Shown piece after piece: positions 8,472 to 18,017 of a DNA stretch of 64,000 nucleotides (position 1 is the first letter of the stretch; each line of letters starts with the position of its first letter). The stretch is from the NCBI GenBank assembly GCA_017302255.1, contig JAFLDV010000017.1, positions 30,119-94,118 on the forward strand, given 5' to 3'. The notes under the pieces were generated by a model. The model was not told the origin of the DNA, did not search any database, and saw only the letters and a program-made list of their open reading frames with translations. Source of the DNA: Gammaproteobacteria bacterium (GTDB taxonomy: Bacteria > Pseudomonadota > Gammaproteobacteria > Enterobacterales > Alteromonadaceae). Both the position numbers and the translations under genes were made by a program.

Positions 8472-9368
8472 TTATTCCTCGAGCATCCATGCAGAAAAAT
8501 CCAGCAACCATAATTGGAATTCACCAGAAATCGCGATATCAAGCTGCATGGCTCGCTGACAAAGCGCCGCAGGCACTTGCCGCGACGGCAAAGTTGTCCG
8601 AAATTGTTGCCAAAGTAGTGATAACGCAGGTGCCGACTCATCCGAAGATTGGTGTTGCAGTAACAAGTTTTGTGAGAGTGCGCGCAGCCAGACTTTTAAC
8701 TCAGCATCCACAGCAGGCGTTAGCCAAGTGAGAGGCTGCTGCTGAGCGAGTCGATAACCGCGTTCCGCTTTAGATTGAAAGCCTAAACTTACCGGCAAAC
8801 TAGCGACCATCGCTCGGGCTAGCGTAAACAAAGCGTCGACACTACCTTGTTGCAACTCTAATTCAAGTTCACAGATAGGTGCATCAGCACCACCACCGAC
8901 CACAGTGCCAATATCCAGTACAGCTTCAACTTTACTGCCATCATGCAACTGCAGAATATAAGCTTGGCGAACAAAGTCGGTGCGAAAGAGCTCTTGTAAA
9001 TCCTGCTGTAACTGCGCGACATCTGTGCCTTGTGGCCAAATCTCAGATGGGAAATCGGCAAGCACCGGCATAACACTCTGACAAGGCTGGTTGTACTCGG
9101 GGCGGATATGCGCCGCCCCCTGTTGCTGGCCAGCAAGTTTAATGGTTTGCTCGTATTGGCCCGACTTTAATCGAGTGCGTAACCCGCAGTCGTGCAGGCG
9201 AAACCACTGGTCTGCCGTTTCGAAATAGGCATTAAATAACTGCTTTTCGGCGTGTTTTGTAACAGGCTGGGCCAATAACGGTTGCCAACATGCCAGCAAC
9301 GCAGCCTCAGTTGGCACTTGTTGCCCAGAATTAATCGCCAATTTTAATTCGACTTCCAACGTCATCAA
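8472..9368 (-). CDS. ygiF: CYTH-domain inorganic triphosphatase YgiF
   Basis: A 298-residue protein starting MMTLEVELKL, the ExExK signature of CYTH tunnel-fold triphosphatases, which cleave tripolyphosphate. The following tunnel residues can be followed: YFETAD (the Y-x-D strand), LRTRL and QTIKL, and the acidic strand AVLDIG and CELELELQ. The C-terminal third is a shorter, less conserved CHAD-like helical part than in E. coli YgiF (433 residues), so the CHAD domain appears reduced here. It is the first gene of a ygiF-glnE operon and diverges from ygiM. Confidence 0.85.
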   Translation of the reverse strand: MMTLEVELKLAINSGQQVPTEAALLACWQPLLAQPVTKHAEKQLFNAYFETADQWFRLHDCGLRTRLKSGQYEQTIKLAGQQQGAAHIRPEYNQPCQSVMPVLADFPSEIWPQGTDVAQLQQDLQELFRTDFVRQAYILQLHDGSKVEAVLDIGTVVGGGADAPICELELELQQGSVDALFTLARAMVASLPVSLGFQSKAERGYRLAQQQPLTWLTPAVDAELKVWLRALSQNLLLQHQSSDESAPALSLLWQQFRTTLPSRQVPAALCQRAMQLDIAISGEFQLWLLDFSAWMLEE

Positions 9369-9441
9369 GGCATCCTTGGGTAGTCATTGATCTCTGCAGC
9401 GCAACATAGGCCATCCAAGCCATGGCGGCAAGTGTTTTTGC

Positions 9442-9470
9442 TTGTCAATCGGTTAACAACTCCCTATGAT
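9442..9470 (+). promoter_or_regulatory. Sigma-70 promoter for ygiM
   Basis: TTGTCA (9442-9447), a 17-base spacer and TATGAT (9465-9470) match the consensus at five of six positions each. Transcription would start near 9477, some 33 bases ahead of the ygiM ATG at 9510. Confidence 0.65.
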
Positions 9471-9509
9471 CAGCCCAGTCCCCCGCGCCTTAAGTTTTGT
9501 GGAAGAATT

Positions 9510-10166
9510 ATGTCAAATCTGATCCGTCCTTGGTTGCTTGTAGCTTCACTGGCCAGCGCTGTCAGCGTTGCGCAAACTAGCCCTGCAACTACGCCTGCCG
9601 GTGCTACACCGGCAAGCACTGAACCTGCGAAAGTTAGCGCAAGTTCGGAAAAACCAGCCTTTGTCATTGACGCGTTAAGCACCCCGCTGCGCTCAGGCCC
9701 AGGCAACGAATATCGCACCATTTCGACTGTTCGCGCTGGTGAAAGTGTGACCTTCATCGGCGACAACCCAGCCAATGGTTATATCAAAATTCGTGATGTG
9801 TCTGGCAATGAAGGCTGGTTAAGTGGCGAATACATCACTTATGCAGCCAGTCCAAAAGCCGATCTTTCGGCGCTGAAGCAACAACTTGGTCAACAAGAAA
9901 TGATTGCGGCACAATTTGAGCAAGAGCGGCAAAATCTGCAGCAAGCGGTCGTTGCTGCAGAAACCGAGCGCGATAACGCGAAAAAAGAAGCGGAACTGGC
10001 CAAGCAAACTGCAGCTCAATTAACTGCGCGTTTAGCCGATGAAAACCCAGACTTAATGCAAAATAAAATGGTTATTGGCGGCGGCATTTTAGCTGTAGGC
10101 TTATTTCTTGGATTAATTCTGCCGGCCATTACCCCTAAACGTCGTCGTAATGACCGTTGGATGTAA
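9510..10166 (+). CDS. ygiM: YgiM-type SH3-domain membrane protein (TIGR04211-like)
   Basis: A 218-residue envelope protein. An N-terminal signal sequence (RPWLLVASLASAVSVAQ) is followed by a Pro/Ala/Thr-rich linker, a bacterial SH3 domain (VIDALSTPLRSGPGNEYRT, then GWLSGEYI), a coiled coil of about 60 residues rich in E, Q and K, and a C-terminal membrane helix (MVIGGGILAVGLFLGLIL) ending in a basic tail PKRRRNDR. This is the architecture of E. coli YgiM, also divergent from ygiF. Its precise role is unknown. The ATG at 9510 is preferred over an upstream frame because the signal peptide and ribosome-binding site (GGAAG) fit it. Confidence 0.85.
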   Translation: MSNLIRPWLLVASLASAVSVAQTSPATTPAGATPASTEPAKVSASSEKPAFVIDALSTPLRSGPGNEYRTISTVRAGESVTFIGDNPANGYIKIRDVSGNEGWLSGEYITYAASPKADLSALKQQLGQQEMIAAQFEQERQNLQQAVVAAETERDNAKKEAELAKQTAAQLTARLADENPDLMQNKMVIGGGILAVGLFLGLILPAITPKRRRNDRWM

Positions 10167-10203
10167 ATTCTGCACTAAATTGCGTTTGATCTAACCTGCA
10201 CAA

Positions 10204-10234
10204 ACAGCAAGCCTGAAGCTAGGCTTGCTGTCTT
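10204..10234. terminator. Terminator between ygiM and the Lrp-like gene
   Basis: A perfect 11-base-pair stem, ACAGCAAGCCT with AGGCTTGCTGT around a six-base loop, followed by CTTT. It sits between two converging genes and could serve both. Confidence 0.7.
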
Positions 10235-10251
10235 TAACTCAGCAACGAGCA

Positions 10252-10737
10252 TTACCCTTCCGCTACTGGCAAACCTGTATCCTGCTTCACTTTTTCAATC
10301 ACTACATAAGTGTGGGTTTGTAAAACACCTGGTAAATCGACAATACGTCCAAGCACAGCTCGATAAGCCTCCATACTCGACAAGCGCAGCTTCAATAAAT
10401 AATCAAAGCCGCCAGCCACCATATGGCACTCCGCCACTTCGGCGATTTGCACTACCGCATCCCGAAACTCATCAAACACCGCGCCCGTGGTTCTATCTAA
10501 GGTCACTTGAATAAAAGCAGCGGTGCCCAGACCCAATTTAGACGCATTTAATTTAGCGCCATAACCTTCAATAAAACCGTCTTGCTCTAACTTTCTAACC
10601 CGGTCGATGCAGGGACTAGCACTTAAATTGACCCGCTTTGCGAGTTCAACATTCGAAATTCGGCCGTCTTTTTGCAAAGTGTCTAATATTGTTCTGTCGA
10701 TCCTATCTAAGCCACGAGTTTTTGCTGATGAGGTCAT
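10252..10737 (-). CDS. Lrp/AsnC-family regulator, probable regulator of putA
   Basis: A 161-residue regulator very close in layout to E. coli Lrp: an N-terminal winged HTH (LDRIDRTILDTLQKDGRISNVELAKRV, then SASPCIDRVRKLE) and a C-terminal RAM ligand-binding domain (ECHMVAGGFDYLLKLR, LPGVLQTHTYVVIEKVK). The start is the ATG at 10737; a TTG two codons upstream is also open. It diverges from putA across about 130 bases. Lrp-family PutR proteins activate putA in response to proline in other bacteria, and the PutA here lacks its own DNA-binding domain, so this gene is the best candidate for its regulator. The alternative is the global Lrp itself. Confidence 0.8.
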   Translation of the reverse strand: MTSSAKTRGLDRIDRTILDTLQKDGRISNVELAKRVNLSASPCIDRVRKLEQDGFIEGYGAKLNASKLGLGTAAFIQVTLDRTTGAVFDEFRDAVVQIAEVAECHMVAGGFDYLLKLRLSSMEAYRAVLGRIVDLPGVLQTHTYVVIEKVKQDTGLPVAEG

Positions 10738-10867
10738 TTCCAAACATTTTCTGGTTAATTGGCAACTAAACCAGATTATATACGGTTAAATGACAAAAAT
10801 AACCACCAAATACTGTAGTGATTTCTCTAAAATGCAGCATTTATTTTAATTCAACTGGGATAAAAAC

Positions 10868-13800
10868 ATGCTATTTCACGGCGACCTGACGACGACGGAT
10901 CCAATCCGCCAGACCATCCGCAAATTTTACCGTGCAGACGAAACCGAAGTTTTAGAATATTTACTGCCGCTGGCTGATATCGGCGTGCAAGCTCGTTCTC
11001 GTGCATGGGAAAAAGCCCGTCAGTTAGTGGTGAATATCCGCAAAGCCCAAATCGGCAAAGGCGGTGTTGATGCCCTGTTAAACGAATTCTCACTATCGAC
11101 CGAAGAAGGTCTGGTGCTGATGTGTCTTGCTGAAGCCTTATTGCGCGTGCCAGACAAACACACTGCTGACCGTTTGATCCGCGATAAGTTATCGAATGGC
11201 GACTGGAGCTCACACTTAGGCAATAGTGAATCGTTATTCGTCAACGCCTCAGCCTGGGGCTTGTTGTTCACGGGCAAACTGGTGAACTACAGCGATGATG
11301 AGAAAAAAAATCAATTTGGTTTGTTAAAACGCACTTGTGGTCGTTTAGGTGAGCCAGTGATCCGCCAAGCTGTGCGTTACGCGATGCAAATTATGGGCAC
11401 TCAGTTTGTTATGGGTACCACTATTGATAAAGCAGTTGAACGCGCTGTTGAATTAGAAAACAAAGGTTTCACCTACTCATACGACATGCTCGGTGAAGGC
11501 GCCCGGACTATGGAAGACGCAGATCGCTACTTCCAAAGTTACATGATGGCCATCAAGGTCATTGGTGAAGCAGCGAAAAACCGCGGCCCATTCAAAAGCC
11601 CAGGCATTTCCGTAAAACTATCTGCAATCCACCCACGTTACCGGTTCTCACATCGCGACCGCGTGATGAATGAATTAGTGCCACGGTTAAAAACCTTAGC
11701 TATCGCGGCGAAGAGCTACAACATTAGCTTCACCGTCGATGCCGAAGAAGCAGACCGCTTAGAGCTATCAATGGATGTCATTGAAGCAGTATTCGCCGAT
11801 GCAGAATTAGCGGGCTGGGAAGGTTTCGGCTTGGCAATCCAAGCCTATTCAAAGCGTTGCATTCACTTAATCGAATGGTTACGCGCGCTCACTGTGCGTG
11901 TTGGCCGTAAATTAATGGTGCGTTTGGTTAAAGGCGCATATTGGGATAGCGAAGTTAAAATTAGCCAAATCGAAGGCCACGCTGACTTCCCGGTGTTTAG
12001 TCGCAAGCCGTCAACCGATGTCTCATACCAAGCTTGTGCAGCAAAATTACTGTCCTACCGTGATAGCATTTACCCAATGTTCGCCACACACAACGCCTAT
12101 ACCGTTGCCACTATTTTAGAAATGGCACCTGACCGCAGCGGTTATGAATTCCAACGCCTCCATGGCATGGGTGACGCGCTTTATGACCAAGTGGTCGCCG
12201 ACGACAAAGTGCCATGTCGCATCTATGCGCCAGTCGGTGAGCATTCTGATTTGCTAGCTTATTTGGTTCGTCGTTTATTAGAAAACGGCGCCAACAGCTC
12301 ATTCGTCAACAACATCGTTGATGAGAATATCCCTGTCGAATCCTTGTTAAAAGATCCGGTGGAAACTGTGCGCAGCTGGAAGCAAAAGCGAAATACGCAA
12401 ATTCCACTGTCCGCCAATTTGTATGGCGCAGAGCGCAAAAACTCAACTGGTATCGATTTAACTGAAATTGATGCCATCACGCCAGTGCGTGCGGCAATGC
12501 AACAATGGTTGGAGCGGACCGCAGCTATCGCACCAGTTGATGAAGCTAAAGTTGTCAGAAACCCGGCGAACCATAGCCAAGTGATTGGCTACACAGTGCA
12601 TCATACGCCAGAGCAAATGCTGGCAAGTATCGCCAAAGCAGATGCAGCATTCCCAGCTTGGTCAGCAACACCAGTGCAAGAGCGCGCGCGTTTATTAGGT
12701 GCACTCGCTGATGCTTTAGAAGCCAATCGTGATGAGCTTTTAGCGATTTGTGTGAAAGAAGCCGGTAAAACAGTGCCTGATAGCGTGGCGGAAGTGCGTG
12801 AAGCTGTTGATTTCTGCCGTTATTATGCAGCTCGCGCTGAAGTGATGTTTAAAGACCATGCAGCAGATAGCCGTGGTGTGGTTTTGTGTATTAGCCCGTG
12901 GAACTTCCCATTAGCTATCTTCTTAGGCCAAGTGACCGCCGCTGTTGCTGCGGGTAACACAGTGATTGCTAAACCTGCTGAACAAACCAGCTTAATCGCA
13001 ATTCGCGCCATTGAGCTCTGGCGCGAAGCGGGTTTACCTGCGGGTGTTGTCGAATTAGCCGTAGCGCCAGGCCGTGTGATCGGTGAGCACGTGGTGCCAG
13101 ATCTTCGTATTCAAGCAGTGATGTTTACTGGTTCAACTGAGACTGGTAGCTGGATCGCACGTAAGCTTGCGGAACGCGGCGGCGAACCTGTGCCACTAAT
13201 TGCAGAAACTGGCGGTCAAAACTGTATGATCGTTGACTCAACAGCATTACCAGAACAAGTGGTTGATGATGTGGTGTCTTCTGGTTTTCAAAGCGCGGGT
13301 CAACGCTGTTCAGCACTTCGCGTGTTGTTCCTGCAAGAAGATGTTGCCGATAAAATCATTACCATGATCAAAGGCGCCATGATGGAACTGCATGTAGGCG
13401 ACCCGGCGTATCTGTCGACCGATGTTGGTCCAGTCATCGACCAAAAAGCCTTAACTGGCTTGCAAAACCATGTGAAATATTTAGAAGGCAAAGCGACCTT
13501 ACATTACGCTTGCCCAATTCCAAGTGGCGATGGTCATTTCTTCTTTGCACCACGTTTATACGAAATCAAAGACTTGTCAGTACTAGAGCGCGAAGTATTT
13601 GGTCCAGTGGTCCATATCATTCGCTTTAAAGCAGATGAGCTGAACAAAGTTATCAACCAAATCAATGCCACTGGCTATGGTTTAACCATGGGCGTCCACA
13701 GCCGGATCGCGCAAGTGACCGCACAAGTCGCCCGTGAAGTGAAAGCCGGTAACATTTACGTCAACCGAAACATGATTGGCGCAGTCGTTGGCGTACAACC

Positions 13801-14650
13801 ATTTGGTGGTCGTGGTTTATCGGGGACTGGTCCAAAAGCTGGTGGTCCATTCTACTTAACTCGTTTAGTCAAAGACCAAACGGCGGTCGTGGAAGCGAAT
13901 TTACCAGAAGCAAAACAACAAGCCTTGTTATCGGCACCAGCGACCGACCATAACATCGATTTGTTCTTGCAACAGGCGCTGAAAGCTCAGCCAGCTTGGC
14001 AGGCACAAGACATCACTGCTCGCTCGTCTGTGATTCGCCAATTCTTAGCGCAAATCGCCGCTGATGCCTTGGTGGTGAAACAAGAATCTGATTTAGAAGA
14101 AGTCATTACCACTGCCCGTCAGTTGCTGGCAGGAATTGAAAAAGAATTAGCTGCGCCAATTCAGTTGCCGGGACCTACTGGTGAATCAAACCAATTACAC
14201 CTTGAAGCTCGCGGCATTGTTGCTGCAGTTCGCGACGAAAGTGCCTGCTTCAAATATTGGTTATTGAGCATGCTAACGGCACTGGCTGCGGGTAATGGCG
14301 TGGTTGCTGTGGTTGAAGATAAAGACTTGGCAGAAGCTGATGTCATTCGTAAAGTGTTACTAAATGCCGGCTTGGCGCCTGCTTTGTTCAACGTGGTGAA
14401 ATTAACTCAATTAAAAGCGTTGATTAACCATCAAGGCATTGCTGCGGCAATTATCGAAGCTGGCAGTGCAGTGAAAGCACTGACTGGTGAATTAATTGCG
14501 GCGCGTGATGGCGCGATTTCCCCACTGATTACCACGCCAGCCGATGAACGTTTACTCCACCGCTTAGTGACCGAGAAAACGGTAACTATTAACACTACTG
14601 CGGCTGGTGGTAACGCATCGTTGATGACCATGAGTGATAACGTCGGTTAA
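10868..14650 (+). CDS. putA: Bifunctional proline dehydrogenase/L-glutamate-gamma-semialdehyde dehydrogenase
   Basis: A 1260-residue enzyme that oxidises proline to glutamate in two steps with FAD and NAD. The proline dehydrogenase barrel spans roughly residues 150-470 (VRLVKGAYWDSEVK, FATHNAYTV, YAPVGEHSDLLAYL). The aldehyde dehydrogenase domain follows, with catalytic Glu near 780 (AETGGQN) and Cys near 814 (SAGQRCSA). The last 240 residues form the ALDH-like C-terminal domain of long PutAs. The E. coli ribbon-helix-helix N-terminus is absent: the protein starts directly in the alpha domain, so it cannot repress its own gene. It is the only gene of its transcript, with a strong terminator after it, and faces an Lrp-type regulator. 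Confidence 0.95.
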   Translation: MLFHGDLTTTDPIRQTIRKFYRADETEVLEYLLPLADIGVQARSRAWEKARQLVVNIRKAQIGKGGVDALLNEFSLSTEEGLVLMCLAEALLRVPDKHTADRLIRDKLSNGDWSSHLGNSESLFVNASAWGLLFTGKLVNYSDDEKKNQFGLLKRTCGRLGEPVIRQAVRYAMQIMGTQFVMGTTIDKAVERAVELENKGFTYSYDMLGEGARTMEDADRYFQSYMMAIKVIGEAAKNRGPFKSPGISVKLSAIHPRYRFSHRDRVMNELVPRLKTLAIAAKSYNISFTVDAEEADRLELSMDVIEAVFADAELAGWEGFGLAIQAYSKRCIHLIEWLRALTVRVGRKLMVRLVKGAYWDSEVKISQIEGHADFPVFSRKPSTDVSYQACAAKLLSYRDSIYPMFATHNAYTVATILEMAPDRSGYEFQRLHGMGDALYDQVVADDKVPCRIYAPVGEHSDLLAYLVRRLLENGANSSFVNNIVDENIPVESLLKDPVETVRSWKQKRNTQIPLSANLYGAERKNSTGIDLTEIDAITPVRAAMQQWLERTAAIAPVDEAKVVRNPANHSQVIGYTVHHTPEQMLASIAKADAAFPAWSATPVQERARLLGALADALEANRDELLAICVKEAGKTVPDSVAEVREAVDFCRYYAARAEVMFKDHAADSRGVVLCISPWNFPLAIFLGQVTAAVAAGNTVIAKPAEQTSLIAIRAIELWREAGLPAGVVELAVAPGRVIGEHVVPDLRIQAVMFTGSTETGSWIARKLAERGGEPVPLIAETGGQNCMIVDSTALPEQVVDDVVSSGFQSAGQRCSALRVLFLQEDVADKIITMIKGAMMELHVGDPAYLSTDVGPVIDQKALTGLQNHVKYLEGKATLHYACPIPSGDGHFFFAPRLYEIKDLSVLEREVFGPVVHIIRFKADELNKVINQINATGYGLTMGVHSRIAQVTAQVAREVKAGNIYVNRNMIGAVVGVQPFGGRGLSGTGPKAGGPFYLTRLVKDQTAVVEANLPEAKQQALLSAPATDHNIDLFLQQALKAQPAWQAQDITARSSVIRQFLAQIAADALVVKQESDLEEVITTARQLLAGIEKELAAPIQLPGPTGESNQLHLEARGIVAAVRDESACFKYWLLSMLTALAAGNGVVAVVEDKDLAEADVIRKVLLNAGLAPALFNVVKLTQLKALINHQGIAAAIIEAGSAVKALTGELIAARDGAISPLITTPADERLLHRLVTEKTVTINTTAAGGNASLMTMSDNVG

Positions 14651-14695
14651 TTCCGACGTTTAAACTAGAAAGGGAATTTGCCCGGGGGGGCAATA

Positions 14696-14733
14696 GGGGC
14701 GGATCGGCAATTTGCGATCCGCCCCGCTTTTTT
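14696..14733 (+). terminator. Rho-independent terminator of putA
   Basis: GGGGCGGATCG pairs perfectly with CGATCCGCCCC around an eight-base loop, followed by GC and a run of six T. A run of seven G just before it (14684-14690) is an unusual homopolymer. Confidence 0.9.
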
Positions 14734-14755
14734 CGGCGAGTTATCTATTATTTGC

Positions 14756-15565
14756 TTATCGCTTCAACCGATAAGACCATTCACTAAGTGCTTCCATACT
14801 GAACATCTGACGACCAGTTTGCATCAGTACATAATTCGGTGTGATTTCTTTAATTTGAATATCTGCAGTTACCCACTGACCTTCTTGCAAATCTTTGCCA
14901 TTCACTTTAACCCAGCGTTGTTTTGGCTCAGTTGCAAATACATGGGCTTCAAAACGGATCGGTGGAATTTGGCGCTGCAATAAATCGTCAAGGCTACGTA
15001 CATCACGAGCCGGTGCCGCAGATTCGCGAACGCCTGATTTTGGCGTTTCACCTGAACTAGATTCCATGGCGAATTTAAATTTATCTTTAAGTTCTTGCGA
15101 GACTTCATCGGCCGACATTTCTGCTGGCGTTTCCACGACAGGTTCTGAAACATCTGCCTCGACCATCGGCGGCTGCTCGTCAAAGGATTCAATGGCAGCA
15201 ACTTGCTCATCCAAGCTATCCCCGGCTGACGATTGCGCGTCTGCAGAAACCACTAATTGTTCATCTTCGACTGGCACAGCCAATAGATCACTGAGAATTA
15301 AACCAGGCGTTGCCACTAGCGGCGTTGCAGTTGCCGTCACCGGTTGCGCAACTATCGGGCTTGGCGTTGCAACAGTAACTGGCGGTGTTGGCTCAGACCG
15401 ACTTTGCAACCACTGGGCCAAAACAACGCCGAAAACAATGCCAATCACCACCAATAATACCAGTGCGAGCCATTGCCAAAAATTACTGGAGGATGCCACA
15501 GGAACTACTGCAGGCTGCGCTGCGCCCTGATTTTGTTGTTTAAGTGCATCCATTAATAACGACAT
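14756..15565 (-). CDS. gspB: GspB-like general secretion pathway protein
   Basis: A 269-residue inner-membrane protein. The N-terminus MSLLMDALKQQ and a membrane helix near residue 32 (FWQWLALVLLVVIGIVFGVVLAQWL) are followed by a long Pro/Val/Glu-rich periplasmic linker and a compact C-terminal domain (PPIRFEAHVFATEP, VKVNGKDLQEGQ, MFSMEALSEW). This is the layout of PulB/ExeB/GspB, which works with the ATPase GspA to insert the type II secretin through peptidoglycan. It follows gspA by 26 bases. No other type II secretion gene is in the window. It converges on putA. Confidence 0.8.
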   Translation of the reverse strand: MSLLMDALKQQNQGAAQPAVVPVASSSNFWQWLALVLLVVIGIVFGVVLAQWLQSRSEPTPPVTVATPSPIVAQPVTATATPLVATPGLILSDLLAVPVEDEQLVVSADAQSSAGDSLDEQVAAIESFDEQPPMVEADVSEPVVETPAEMSADEVSQELKDKFKFAMESSSGETPKSGVRESAAPARDVRSLDDLLQRQIPPIRFEAHVFATEPKQRWVKVNGKDLQEGQWVTADIQIKEITPNYVLMQTGRQMFSMEALSEWSYRLKR

Positions 15566-15591
15566 TTCAAATCCTACTCCGGTAAAAACAA

Positions 15592-16503
15592 CTACTTAGT
15601 CAAGAATAAAGTGGCTAACACGCCAATCACAACACATAACAGAAACAGCACTGGGAAGACCCAAACTGGCAATGCCGCCTTAAGTTCCGGCTGTTTGATG
15701 GCTAAAATTTCTCGTCCTGCTTGTTCGACCAATTTGGCGTCGATAAGTGCTTTCTGTTGACTATATCCACCTAATAAAGCTCGATCACAGAGCAAATTCA
15801 GCAATCTCGGAATACCACCAGACAGTTGGAACAATTTATTAATTGCGCCTTGGTTAAACACTGGCCGCGAACAGCCGGCAACAGCTAAGCGATGCTGCAC
15901 ATAATACGCCACTTCTGCCAACGTCAGTGGCATTAAATGATAACGGGCGGTAATGCGCTGGGCTAATTGGCGCAAATCCTGACGCTGCAATAACTGCTGC
16001 AATTCAGGTTGGCCAATTAAAATCACTTGCAGCAGCTTTTTAGTGTTGGTTTCGAGATTGGTTAACAAGCGAAGCTGCTCAAGCACCGCCGGCTGCAGAT
16101 GTTGCGCTTCGTCGATAATTAAAATGGTGTTGATGCCGGCCTCATGGTTTTTCAGCAATTTTGCCGTAATTTTATCCGTCAGCATTTTTAAGCTGGCATC
16201 AGTTTTTTTGTAGCGAATTTTTAATTCATCGCAGATCGCGGCCAGCAACTCGAGTTCAGATAAGGTCGGATTTAAAATAAACGCGACCTGCGTATTGCTC
16301 GGTAATTCAGCTAACAAACACCGAGAAACCGTTGTCTTGCCGGTTCCGACCTCGCCGGTTAGCAGCACAAATCCGCCCGCTTCTCCTAAGCCATAGCGTA
16401 GATGCGCCAAAGCCTCGGTATGTCGAGCGCCGAGATACATGAAATCCGGGTTCGGAGCTATCGAAAATGGCTGACTGGTGAGACCAAAAAATCCGGTGTA
16501 CAT
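15592..16503 (-). CDS. gspA: ExeA/GspA-like AAA ATPase
   Basis: A 303-residue ATPase beginning MYTGFFGLTSQPFSIAPNPDF, the ExeA/GspA start. Walker A is GEVGTGKTT near residue 55, Walker B is ILIIDEAQHL, and the AAA_22-type sensor region follows (GIPRLLNLLCDRAL). A membrane helix at the very end (VWVFPVLFLLCVVIGVLATLFL) leaves only LTK outside. Aeromonas ExeA is about 550 residues with a periplasmic peptidoglycan-binding domain after this helix; that domain is missing here. The missing part may be lost or replaced by another protein. It is upstream of gspB and diverges from cca. Confidence 0.8.
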   Translation of the reverse strand: MYTGFFGLTSQPFSIAPNPDFMYLGARHTEALAHLRYGLGEAGGFVLLTGEVGTGKTTVSRCLLAELPSNTQVAFILNPTLSELELLAAICDELKIRYKKTDASLKMLTDKITAKLLKNHEAGINTILIIDEAQHLQPAVLEQLRLLTNLETNTKKLLQVILIGQPELQQLLQRQDLRQLAQRITARYHLMPLTLAEVAYYVQHRLAVAGCSRPVFNQGAINKLFQLSGGIPRLLNLLCDRALLGGYSQQKALIDAKLVEQAGREILAIKQPELKAALPVWVFPVLFLLCVVIGVLATLFLTK

Positions 16504-16580
16504 AAAGTCCTGATGCTGAACTTGCGCGCAATTGTTGCTGGAGCGTTATAATGGCAAAAAATCAGCGTTCAGGAAAGCAT

Positions 16581-17819
16581 GTGAAGATATATCTTGTTGG
16601 TGGCGCAGTCCGAGATCAATTATTGGGACTGGCAATTAAAGACAAAGACTACTTAGTCGTTGGGGCAACCCCTGCCCAATTGTTAGCCCAGGGATATCAG
16701 GCTGTTGGCAAAGACTTTCCAGTATTCTTGCACCCGAAAAGCAAAAACGAGTATGCCTTAGCTCGCACCGAACGTAAACAAGGCCAAGGCTACACTGGTT
16801 TTGCCTGTTACTTCGCCGAAGATGTCACTTTAGAACAAGATTTGCTGCGCCGAGATCTCACCATCAACGCCATCGCAATGGATGAACAAACTGGCGAAAT
16901 ATTTGATCCCTACCATGGTCAACGTGATTTGCAACAACGGCTATTGCGTCATGTCTCGGACGCCTTTGTTGAAGATCCACTGCGGGTGCTGCGTGTCGCT
17001 AGGTTTTATGCCAGATTCTATCCGCTTGGTTTTCAGGTCGCGCCAGAAACTTTGGCGCTAATGCGCCAGTTAGTCGACTCGGGCGAATTGCAACACCTAA
17101 CCGCCGAGCGAGTTTGGCAAGAAACCGAACGAGCGCTACTAGAAAAAACACCACAGGCCTATTTCGAGCTGCTGCATCAAGTTGGCGCCCTGGCTAAGTT
17201 GATGCCAGAAATCGATCAACTGTGGGGTGTGCCCAACCCACCAAAATGGCATCCTGAAATCGACAGCGGTATTCATACCATGATGGTGCTGGAACAGGCA
17301 GCTTTGTTGACAGATCGGCTTGACGTTCGTTTTGCGGCGTTATGCCATGACTTGGGCAAAGGCGTTACGCCTGAGCATGAATGGCCCTCCCACCATGGTC
17401 ATGAGCACACTGGCCTGCCGTTAATTAAAGAGCTCTGCCAAAGGTTGCGGGTGCCGAATGACTGCCGAGATTTGGCGCTTATCGCCTGTGAATATCATCA
17501 ACTGGTGCATAAATGCCAAGAGCTTCGCTCAACGACGGTGCAGAAGCTGTTTGATGGCATTGATTTATGGCGCCGTGCCGAACGGTTGGAGTTGTTGCTC
17601 ACCTGCTGTATCGCCGACTTGCGCGGTCGCACCGGTTTTGAACAACTACCTTATCCACAAGCTGATTATCTTCGCGCACTGGCAGCAAGCGCTCGCACGG
17701 TTGATGTCAAAGCACTAGTTGCCAAAGGCTTCCAAGGCGAAGCCATGCGTGAAGCCGTGCGTGAAGCCAGGCTAGCCGCGATCTCTGCCAGTAAAAAGCA
17801 GTTACAGCAAAATCAGTAA
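16581..17819 (+). CDS. cca: CCA-adding tRNA nucleotidyltransferase
   Basis: A 412-residue enzyme that builds or repairs the 3' CCA of tRNA. The N-terminus [15 protein letters not shown] is the class II nucleotidyltransferase signature with DKDYLVVG, then RRDLTINA and the [12 protein letters not shown] motif. A C-terminal HD domain is present ([20 protein letters not shown]), as in the multifunctional E. coli enzyme with phosphatase and phosphodiesterase activity. I choose the GTG at 16581, matching the E. coli start MKIYLVGG and preceded by AGGA six bases away, rather than an ATG ten codons upstream. Confidence 0.93.
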   Translation: MKIYLVGGAVRDQLLGLAIKDKDYLVVGATPAQLLAQGYQAVGKDFPVFLHPKSKNEYALARTERKQGQGYTGFACYFAEDVTLEQDLLRRDLTINAIAMDEQTGEIFDPYHGQRDLQQRLLRHVSDAFVEDPLRVLRVARFYARFYPLGFQVAPETLALMRQLVDSGELQHLTAERVWQETERALLEKTPQAYFELLHQVGALAKLMPEIDQLWGVPNPPKWHPEIDSGIHTMMVLEQAALLTDRLDVRFAALCHDLGKGVTPEHEWPSHHGHEHTGLPLIKELCQRLRVPNDCRDLALIACEYHQLVHKCQELRSTTVQKLFDGIDLWRRAERLELLLTCCIADLRGRTGFEQLPYPQADYLRALAASARTVDVKALVAKGFQGEAMREAVREARLAAISASKKQLQQNQ

Positions 17820-17860
17820 GCGCTAAACACAACGGCGGCGGCGCTTAGCCTAACTTATAG

Positions 17861-17886
17861 CTTTACTTTGTGGCTTTACTTTGTGG
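17861..17886. repeat. Exact tandem duplication of 13 bases
   Basis: CTTTACTTTGTGG occurs twice head to tail in the gap after cca. It looks like a recent slippage duplication; no function is visible. Confidence 0.8.
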
Positions 17887-17940
17887 ATTTGTTTTGTCGA
17901 TTTGGTATTAAGTCTGATTTGGCTAGATTTGAAAGTAAAA

Positions 17941-17967
17941 AAACGGCGAATATTTTCGCCGTTTTTT
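17941..17967. terminator. Bidirectional terminator between cca and the RND pump gene
   Basis: AAACGGCGAA pairs with TTCGCCGTTT around TATT; T runs follow on the plus strand and, through the A run at 17938-17943, on the minus strand too. Confidence 0.9.
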
Positions 17968-18017
17968 ATTACAGGCTCAGCGTCTAGACGCATGAGCCTT
18001 GCTGCGCTTGATTGTTA

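Noticed and set aside
14895..15530. A 211-codon frame antisense to gspB
   Set aside because: Thr/Ser/Cys-rich translation of the reverse of the repetitive Pro/Val/Glu linker of gspB; no start signals and no family resemblance.
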